Source: Rhabditophanes sp. KR3021 (lineage: Eukaryota; Nematoda; Chromadorea; Rhabditida; Alloionematidae). From it: a DNA stretch of 64,000 nt. The translations under genes and the position numbers were made by a program. Of this stretch, positions 55,666 to 64,000 are shown in pieces. The notes below the pieces were generated by a model. The model was not told the DNA's origin. It saw only the letters and a program-made list of their open reading frames with translations, and did no database searches. The stretch lies in NCBI GenBank assembly GCA_963281155.1, contig CAUJLY010000001.1:9114001-9178000 (forward strand). The letters run 5' to 3'. Numbering within the stretch: the stretch's first letter is position 1; each line of letters starts with the position of its first letter.

Positions 55666-56719
55666 TTTTGGATTCAAATGAAACTATTCCAATTTATCAG
55701 ATACTTTATATCGTTTACATCCGCATTCTAACATCCACATATGCTTCCTAATATTTATTATATCCTCTATAAATATGTACAAATATATATTTGAACCATC
55801 TGTCTTGACAATATAAAATCAAATGTCTTGTCAATCATACATATCCAAGTACATAAAGTTAAACATTCAAACATATTTTTTATACGCGTAATTAATGATC
55901 ACAACATTTGCGTCATTTTTGTGCAATTAGATGTATAAAAGTCTCTACTCTTGATTAGATCAAACAGTAGTCTAGTTTGGAAGTGTTGCGATAATTTATA
56001 CTCAATACATACTAGATGATGTACATACGTATACTTACACACATTTAAATGCATCATTTGCTCATCTCAAAAATAGACCATTTGCCACGGCTATTCTCTT
56101 TTTGTTAACATCCTTCCGCACAAACGTTATTATTTGTTATCACCAGGAATGCATATACATACATTCACATATCCACACTTCTTTTGTGCAACAACTTTTT
56201 GCAACATTTTTCCCATAAGGAAATATTTTGGTAAAGATATCACTCTACATAATAATTCACGAACCTTTAAAAAAATATTAAAAATCATTATCAAAAGATT
56301 ACCATTAACATTTCCACTAAATTATTTGGTCCTAATCAACAACACCTTTCTCATTACCAATCTTTGTCCATACTAACAAAACAACTTTAATTTAAATCAA
56401 TTTAATCACACACAATTAACCCAACCAAACAATACACTTATACCACCTATTTTTTAGCAAAAAAAAGATCCCGAGACTCAACAATTTTGATTTTTTAAAT
56501 ACAACGTGTGTGTGTAGTAATCATGTGAGTAAAGTTGATTTTACAAATATTTCGCAATCATTGTGTGTTAGTTTATTATTAATGGTCGTGAATTTTAAGA
56601 TGCTTTTTTAACTTTTTTTGATTTTGAGGTGGAGATATTGTTTATTTGCTTTTTAGGTGATTGCAGCAGTAGTTGGTACATGAAGTAACATATTTAGTAT
56701 CTTTGACTAAAATTACTAC
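55666..56719. other. Divergent promoter region, no gene seen
   Basis: This lies between the minus-strand ShKT gene and the plus-strand carrier gene. The plus-strand frame at 56134-56376 is low-complexity and has no supporting context. Confidence 0.5.
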
Positions 56720-57832
56720 ATGGCAATGCGATTGATAGACACTCAGTCCCCAGACCTGACAGCGACCGAAGACTATGGCGGCCTCGTCTTGGCAAGGTCC
56801 ATGAAATTCTCCAAAGACTTTACTGCAGGAGCTATTGCCGCCGTCATATCCAAGACGATCATGGCTCCTGTCGAAAGAGTCAAACTTATTCTTCAGGTAA
56901 TTAACAACTGTGATGTCATTATCATTATATTTATAGTTACAAACGGCTCAAGTTACTATTAATACACATGATCGTTACAAGTCAATGACTGATTGTTTTG
57001 TTAGACTCCCAAAGGAACAAGGTGTTATTTCATTTTGGAGAGGAAATATGGTCAATATTTATCGGGCAACCTCGCAAGAATCACTTGGCTTTGCTTTCAA
57101 GGATTTGTTTAGGAAGATGGTTTCGGAGAAGAATGGCAACGATGTCACACATTTGAAGATGACTTGCCAAAACTTGCTAGCTGGTGGTTTGGCGGGAGTT
57201 GTCACCTTTGCCATCATCTACCCTCTTGACTTTGCTAGAACGAGACTAGCCATTGATATGGGTAGGAAGAAAAACAGGGAATTTAATGGTTTATATGATT
57301 GCATCAAGAAGATCGCGAAAGCAGATGGAGTTGGCGGTCTATATAGAGGTCTATCCCCCTCCTTAGCTTACATTTTTATCTACAGGTTTGAATAATGGCC
57401 TTTAAAGAAACCTTCCCCTTACGTGTTTTGATTTGCAGGGGCTCATATTACGGATTCTTCGATTCGGGTAAAGCAATCTTTGGAAACAAAAATAAAGAAT
57501 TTACCTTCCTTAACGCTTTTCTCCTAGCACAAATAGTAACACTAAAAGCTTCCTTCATTTCATATCCTCTAGACACAATTAGGAGGAAAATCATGCTGCA
57601 ATCGGGCAAATCTGAACGTACTTACAACAATTCATGGCAATGTGCCAAATTCATTTTGCAAAGAGAAGGCTTGCGTGGCTTTTATTCCGGTGCTTGGGTC
57701 AATACAATTAGGGGCATTGGAGCTGCTCTCGTACTAGCTATGTATAATGAACTAGAAAAAGTATATGTAATAATAATAGTATCTAGATCTATATGTCAAA
57801 TTTATGTAAAAAGTATATGTCAATGTGTATGA
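56720..57832 (+). CDS. ADP/ATP-carrier-like mitochondrial carrier, divergent, three exons
   Basis: Exons 56720-56896, 56937-57385 and 57439-57832 join in phase 0 and phase 2 across 40 and 53 bp introns, giving 339 residues. Three mitochondrial-carrier repeats are present with their P-x-[DE]-x-x-[KR] motifs: [11 protein letters not shown] (about 49-59), [10 protein letters not shown] (about 154) and [12 protein letters not shown] (about 249). [18 protein letters not shown] and GLYRGL also match the adenine nucleotide translocase family. The defining RRRMMM signature is RRKIML here, and the usual RYFPTQALNFAFKD region reads [14 protein letters not shown]. It would sit in the inner mitochondrial membrane and exchange nucleotides or a related substrate. 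About 20 extra residues follow the last helix (after MYNELEK); a missed splice there is possible. Confidence 0.88.
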
Positions 57833-58376
57833 GTAAAAAGCTATATACTTTGCACCATCAACCAAACAAAAAAGCTATCAAGTTCGCACCTTCAACAAAG
57901 CAAGCTATAAAGTTGGATCATAAATCAAAAAGGGATTGTTTTGGAGGAATCATACAATCATTCCCAACCTTCAAATATCGCTTCTACCGCCATTTCAGCC
58001 TAATCATTGAAAGATGTATAGAATCTGCTTCTACCCAAAGTTATTTGGCTTGGAATTTAATCATTTCTGATAAGACATCCCATTTTGATTGTCTTCCTGC
58101 ACATTCTTAATAGTATTAGCATTCAACTTGGTTTTGACTGTTATCAGACTTTTTGCTTTCAATAAATTTTTGGTACATCTAATTAGGTGTGTTGATGCAA
58201 TTAAAGTTATCAAACTAATACCCACTTCTTATCTTAAAGTATATAAATTATAATGTATTCGATTATGTTTGATGTGTACTTTTGACAGCCTTTAAAGTGT
58301 TTCACAAATTGTATAATTGACTTCATTTTGCTTTTTAAAGACTCTAATACCTACAAGCAAACATAAAGACACAAAG
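57833..58376. other. 3' flank of the carrier gene; short open frame and tandem repeat
   Basis: A frame at 57793-58110 (105 codons) overlaps the end of the carrier gene in another phase and is partly made of the tandem repeat at 57839. It has no recognisable domain and may simply be 3' UTR. The sequence just before 58377 is the upstream region of the large EGF/VWA-like gene. Confidence 0.4.
57839..57902 (+). repeat. Imperfect tandem repeat, about 30-34 bp
   Basis: Two adjacent units both begin AGCTAT and share a GCACC-(T/A)TCAACAAA-type core. A third, partial unit starts AGCTAT at 57903. Confidence 0.5.
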
Positions 58377-61300
58377 ATGAAGGTAGGAATCTTTTTGATC
58401 CTACTTGGCTTGGTGGCCGTTAATGCGGATAAGTATTTTGAAGCTTCTTTTCATACTAAACATGTCCAACATCATCACCTAGATGGTTTCACCAATTTTC
58501 TGGATTTTAAAGATAATCAACAACAACTAGTTAAGAGTAGTGTAAGTTAATTGGCATTATTTTAGTCACTTTTGGAATTTATTTTAGTTCGAAAGTGTGT
58601 TGGAAAGTAATTTATTAGACTTCGAGATTCACGATATTCACTTGTCTGGCCTCGATCAAGATTCTCTAACAACCGTCATTTTTACTGCTCAACTGACAGT
58701 TTCGGATGATGTTACCAGACAAAGCATAATAAATCTTATCCAAAAAGATGACAAATTCGAAGTCACCATCTTTACGTTGAAAGAAACCGACCAAAAGATA
58801 AATCTAAAAGCTATTAAACAAGTGACTCATAAATTTTCTGAAGACATCATTCCCTTTGGAAGTTGTAAAAACGGAGGAGTGGAACTTCCCAATGCAGTAT
58901 GTGTTTGCAAAAAATATTTTTATGGCCAAGATTGCTCTCAAAGTGCATGCTTGCATTCAGGTATTCAAGGGGTTGGTTCATCTTTTAGATGTTCATGCCC
59001 AAATGCTTACATGGGACTTCATTGTGAAGCTTTGCCATGTCTTGCATCCACACAAGACCAATTTGATTTCACTCAGCAATCTTTTATTCTTGTTCTGAGT
59101 TTGAGGGACTCCATGACATCGGTTTATGGAACAACATTGTCTGCAATCTTTACACAACTACAAACCATCACTACTCAAACTCCGAACTTGTATGCCAATT
59201 ATATCTTGACAACGTATCATTCATACAACAAAGTTGTTTACTTAAACACACAAACATATCCAGATATAAACAGCTTCGCCACTGCCCTTGGAGCAATTGT
59301 CTTCAGTTCTGGAGACTACCAACAACCTTCTCTAACCGCCATCTACAACGCCATCTCTTCCCAAACTTTAATGAAAAGTAGATCGAATGTCTACGTCTAC
59401 GGAGACAATGTCGCTTCTGATAGTACTGGATATGATCCTTCTGTTACCTCCACATCAATGGAAAGCATGGTTGTAAACAGTGCTATTGACTGGAACTTGC
59501 CCATTTATATTATCCTTACTAATCCGAATTCAAACTACGCTTTTGATAAGAATGCTGATGGTTTCAATGTTTACAGTAGAATTGCAATGGCGACTGGAGG
59601 TGAATTTTATTACTTCAATCTCGACTATCCAAGTGTGGCTGACTTCTCAAATAGATTGTTTCCAATCTTGGTTCAATCTGATGTCATTGTCTTTGCCAAC
59701 CAATACCAATCCTTGCCCGCAGGTTCTCCATTACCCCTCCATACAGATGTCGCTTTTGGAGACCTTTACATAACTACGTATGGCAAAATGACGATCCAAG
59801 GAATGACTCCGACCGATACCGTTGGAGGATTAATAAACATTTACAAATTAGACAATACAGCTGCCCAAACTTTAACTTTAATATCAAGTGACGTCTCCAA
59901 TTATCATGTTTACATCACGAATAAACAAACTACTGCTTTCTTGGGTTTCACAGGTAATACCCAAACTGATATTACTACTACTAGAATCACCCAATCCTTG
60001 CCATTAAGTCCTGTTGCAACTGTTGGCGGAACCTCGGTCTATTCCAAACTCGAATTCTCCATCCATTCCTCAACAGACTCAAATGTCATCACATATAGTG
60101 AATCCAACGGAAATACTCGCCCAGGATGTTCTTTGAACACGGCCTTTTCTCCTCTGACTACTCCCTGCACACCAGGCCCCATCACCACCTCCCTCATCTT
60201 TTCGGATCCAACAGGAAACGTATTGATGAGATCATTTGCCGGTTTCTGCCATTCTCCCTTCTACCCAGTCATCTCGAATACCGTCAATTGCCAAAATAAT
60301 GGAACTGCAAATGCGGATGGACAAACGTGTACTTGTTTACCATACTTCAGCGGAGATACCTGTCAAACGGTTGTTTGCAACAATGGCGGAGTTGCCAATT
60401 TGTTCCCAGGTGACGGAGAGGGCCTGTGCTCGTGTGTGGTTGGCTTTTTCGGAGATCATTGTGAGAAATTTCAATGTGCACCAGACACTAATGCCCTCAA
60501 ATTTGATGTCTCTCATAGGTCTTTTTCCATTGTTTTGGGAGGGACTTATACTCAGTCTCAAACGAAGAACGCCGTTGCTAGTGGAGTTAATTCCTTCCTG
60601 CCCTACTTCAACACGATGTATCCAAATTACTACACTCAATATGTCTTGACAACTTATGGAAATGTCAAAGGTTTCTTGGGTGGTGGAAATTACTTTGCCA
60701 ATTCGAGTGTCTTCACCGACCAAAACAGCTACATAAATGCAATCCAAAGTTTGGCGTTTCCCTACACCACTGCCACAGACTCAAATCCATTAGCTGGAAT
60801 CTTGAGTGCACTCCAGCAACCTGTTGATTACATAAGAAAACAAGTGATCTTTGTATATGTAGACACTCCAACCAATGAAATGGCAACGTCAACGAGTGTC
60901 TTTGACCAAATTCAAGCTTTGGCCATTCAAAATGAAGTTGTGATTAATGTGGTCATCACACCACCAAATGGAAATTTACAACAATGCATGTCTCCGGACA
61001 CTCAAATTGTCTACAAGTCAATCGCCTCAGAAACAGGTGGGTTTGTGTTTGATTTGTGTTCTCTTACCACCTACGACACCAATGCCATCTCCAACTTGTT
61101 GACGAATGTTTTGTCGAATCACTACAGAATTGAAAATGTAGCCCTGGCCCAACTAACTGACTGCAGCATATCAACTCCGGTCAGTGCTGCTTTCAGTGTA
61201 ACTGGGGGCAAAAAACTTATCTATGTCAATACCAACCAATTTACCCGGACAAGTATTGTCGTTACTTTTGGAGGTTACTCACAACAATTCAACACCACCA

Positions 61301-64000
61301 CCGATAATATTCCATTCCTTGATGTTTTCGACATTAGTACTTTGGGATCAGGAGGAATCTATCAATTCCACGTTGAAGGAGGTGTCCCAAGTACGTCATG
61401 TAGTATGTTTATCCAAGAACAATCTGAAATGGCAGCTTTCTTGGGTTTTTCAAATGCCCCGGGAAATAACTTCAACACAGCAACACCAACTTATGGATCA
61501 ACTGAACATCCAGTCGTTCATTTGTCTACAGCCTTGCAAACACCACCAACCGTTTATATGTACCAATACTCGAGTGGCGTGGCTGATCGTTATGTCTCTA
61601 AAGGGCAATCAAGAGGATCTTCGTGCAGCTTTGACTACTACTTCAACGATCCTTACTCATGCGACACACCAAACAAACCTATTTATTTGAATGTTGTGGT
61701 CAACAACACAGACAATTATTCTGTTCAAAGGTCTGTTCAAGCTTATTGCAAAGGACCAGATCCATTGACATGTCTGAATGGGGGTGTTTACAGCAATGGA
61801 AAATGTGTGTGCAGTTACAACTACAAAGGTCCTCAATGCGAAACACCGCTCTGTTACAATGGAGGAACAGTCGTCCAGAATGAGTGTTCATGCACTCAAG
61901 GTTATACTGGAACCAACTGCATGTACATCTCCTGCCCAGCCTTTGATTTCTTGTCTTTCCATGACAAAAATATTTATCGGTTTAATGGAATCACTTTTGT
62001 TGTTGAGAATGTTCCGGCTTCAAAAGCAATGAATGACGCTTTGATGGCTAATATCGAGAACTATTTCACGTACTTGCAAACGAATGGAGGAGCTAATGAA
62101 TTTTCCCTAATCACATTCGATGATGTTGATGTTAATTATATCATTTCCACAAGTGATTCAGACAGATTCATTGCTAAATTATCGCAAACCTTAACCACTG
62201 TCCCAGGAGTACAAGCGGGAACTTTGACCAGAGCCGTGGATGCGATTGATGCAGCTGTCTCGTCTGTCCTTTACAAGCCAACAACCATCTACCTGTTCAC
62301 TTCATCTGGAAGCAAAACACCTACCAATATCATCACAACTTCTCACAAAGTAGGAAGAACCAAGACTGAAGTGAATGTAATTTATGTCGGAGATGAAAAT
62401 AATCCTTCTTTCCCTAAGCCAGACAGTACTGAGTATATGTACTTGGCGTTATTGGCTTATTCTTCAGGGGGACGTTTAGTCACAGTTGGGGCTAGTAAGG
62501 TTCCAGACGTTGTTAATAGTTTGCTGGCTAATGCGCAGGCAGAAAATGCTTTTATTCAAGACCAATTCATTATGAATCAAGGATCCGGATCTGTTTATTT
62601 CCCTATTGAAAGAAGGGCTGATTACTTTACTATTACTATTCGCGGAACCAACATTAATATTCCTGAAGCTGTTCGAGTATTTTCTGGGAATGGAGGTGAA
62701 ATCGTTCCATCACCTAGTGGTATATCAGTATTCTCTCCTAATTACATCGCTTACACCTTCTACAAAAACACCAACTTCCTAGGTTACTCTGGCATCTGGA
62801 AAGTCCTGGTAACAAATGGAGGAACTGAAGTACAAGTGCAAGTGAGAGCTAGTACAAGAGTACATGTAAATATTGGCTTCGTCCCAGACCAAAGCCAAGA
62901 CTACGTACACCCACAACCGCCATTTACAACAGGAGCCGTCCCAAGCACTTACATCACTGCCCAAGTCAGCAATGCCGAGTACATGAATCAACAAGTTTTC
63001 CTGGAGACGATCCGTGTTTATACCGCGCAACCACGTCAACAGCCAATCACAACCTCATACATGGGTTTGTTGAATTATCGGGATCCAGCTGGGTGTGCCC
63101 ACCAATACGTGACTCCTAAAATACCAGAAGTCAAAGCCAATATCGCGAATGTGTTCGCTATTCAAGTGAACGGACAAGATGAACTCGGAACAAGTTTCCA
63201 AAGAATACAATTCTATCCTTTCGGACCTACTATCTGTGGAAATGGAAACAGCCAAGATCCGATAAGTGGCTTCTGTATTTGTGGTTCTACAATGTATCAA
63301 GGTGACGATTGTACTGTTCCAGTTTGCCAAAATGGAGGAACTGCAGACATCTCTGTGTGTAATTGTGCTGTCGGGTTTTATGGAGATTTCTGTGAAAAGG
63401 TTCTGACTCAGGGTGGAGCGGGGACAACTGTTGGACCAGTAAGTTAGATTTGGGGTCCGTCATTTAGTCATCTTTTTATTTATAGCCACTCACAACTACC
63501 ATGGCTGCTTCAACTACAATCGCCGCTTCAACAACTACAGTGATCGCTTCAACAACTGTTGCCACAGTAAGTTAATTAAGATCTTTTTATGTTTTGCTTT
63601 TTGTCCGCTTTAGTCCATTAATTTGGTCCCTTTTGTACATCACTTTTTTGCTTTTGTACGCTTTTTTTTGCTTTTCAAATAAATTTATATTTAAAAGAAA
63701 GTTTTGTTCAAATCTAAATAATATTTTTTAAAGAATTCATTCTCAACAACAATTGTCGCTCCAGTCGTAACAACCACCTTAGCTCCAGCCACAACAACTC
63801 TGAATGGCCCTGCCGTCACAACCACTCTATACCCATTCTGTGTAGATCCCCTATCCAATACCTATTACATCATGTACTCAATCGACAACACCCAACTCAC
63901 CGATTCCGTGTCATCGGTCAAAAAGCAAACTGATTTAATCCAAGCCAATAACCAAATAGGTTTTCATGGCAATAACGCAGAACAAGAAGAAATTTACTCA
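58377..64000 (+). CDS. Large secreted protein with repeated EGF and VWA-like domains, 3' end beyond window
   Basis: Exons 58377-58541, 58588-63438, 63486-63566 and 63734 to the window edge join in phase 0 with short introns, giving at least 1,788 residues. A signal peptide (MKVGIFLILLGLVAVNA) comes first. Three long units follow, each with two EGF-like modules (for example CKNGGVELPNAVCVC, CQNNGTANADGQTC, CLNGGVYSNGKCVC) and then a VWA-like domain beginning with a hydrophobic strand (SFILVLSLRDS at about 217, SFSIVLGGTY at about 700, ITFVVENVPAS at about 1190). A fourth EGF pair starts at about 1604. After a Thr/Ser/Ala-rich mucin-like linker (exons 3-4), another VWA-like start (YYIMYSIDN) begins at the window edge. 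This layout resembles nematode IRG-7-type proteins, which are linked to intestine and immunity. The MIDAS residues look poorly kept. The role is probably extracellular recognition or matrix. Confidence 0.88.

Noticed and set aside
59480..63330. Several open frames on both strands inside the large EGF/VWA-like exon
   Set aside because: They are shadows of the 4.85 kb coding exon; none shows domains or starts of its own.
1..64000. CRISPR arrays, bacterial operons or prophage
   Set aside because: No regularly spaced direct repeats, ribosome-binding sites or bacterial gene families were seen. The sequence is clearly from an animal.

Overview
The window looks like a piece of a nematode nuclear genome. 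It is very A+T-rich, and most introns that can be placed are 37-50 bp long with GTAAG-type donors and TTTTAG-type acceptors. The gene set is typical of nematodes: a cuticle collagen with the YCPSDC tail, several serpentine chemoreceptors, a C-type lectin-like protein, a degenerin/ENaC-type channel relic, an ShKT-domain secreted protein, and a large EGF plus VWA-like secreted protein of the IRG-7 type. No bacterial, organellar or CRISPR features were seen. The species cannot be named from this sequence.

Layout. 1-3.3 kb is almost empty apart from what may be the end of a gene at the very left edge. 3.3-8.9 kb holds a four-TM protein, a cuticle collagen, a secreted tandem C-type-lectin-like protein framed by three copies of an intron-containing tRNA-Leu(CAA) gene, and a gene-like segment whose frames do not join. 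9.3-30.3 kb is a receptor-rich accessory region. It has two close serpentine receptor paralogues (9.3 and 17.5 kb), a third receptor (14.9 kb) and an Sre-like receptor (27.8 kb), all on the minus strand. Between them lie an Aly/REF-like mRNA-export gene cut by an in-frame TGA, a broken DEG/ENaC gene, tRNA-Val(AAC), a tRNA fragment, and several small or unrecognised genes. At its right edge is an ITM2/BRI-type BRICHOS membrane protein with a furin-like site near the C terminus.

30.3-40.8 kb is mostly non-coding. It contains a cluster of three small secreted-protein genes (34.6-35.8 kb) and a short chromodomain gene (36.3-36.8 kb). From 40.8 to 49.4 kb there are two spliced plus-strand genes of unknown family; the first has an inferred 4.5 kb intron. 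49.4-56.7 kb is gene-poor. It holds a decayed Ty3/gypsy-type reverse transcriptase fragment, some cysteine-rich coding remnants and a two-exon ShKT gene. The right end carries a divergent mitochondrial ADP/ATP-carrier-like gene and then the large EGF/VWA-like gene, which runs off the window.

The genes do not form an operon or a single pathway. The common theme is environment-facing function: chemoreception, cuticle and secreted defence-type proteins, mixed with decaying gene copies. Gene models here come from reading frames, splice-site fit and phase agreement by eye. No alignment or database search was run.
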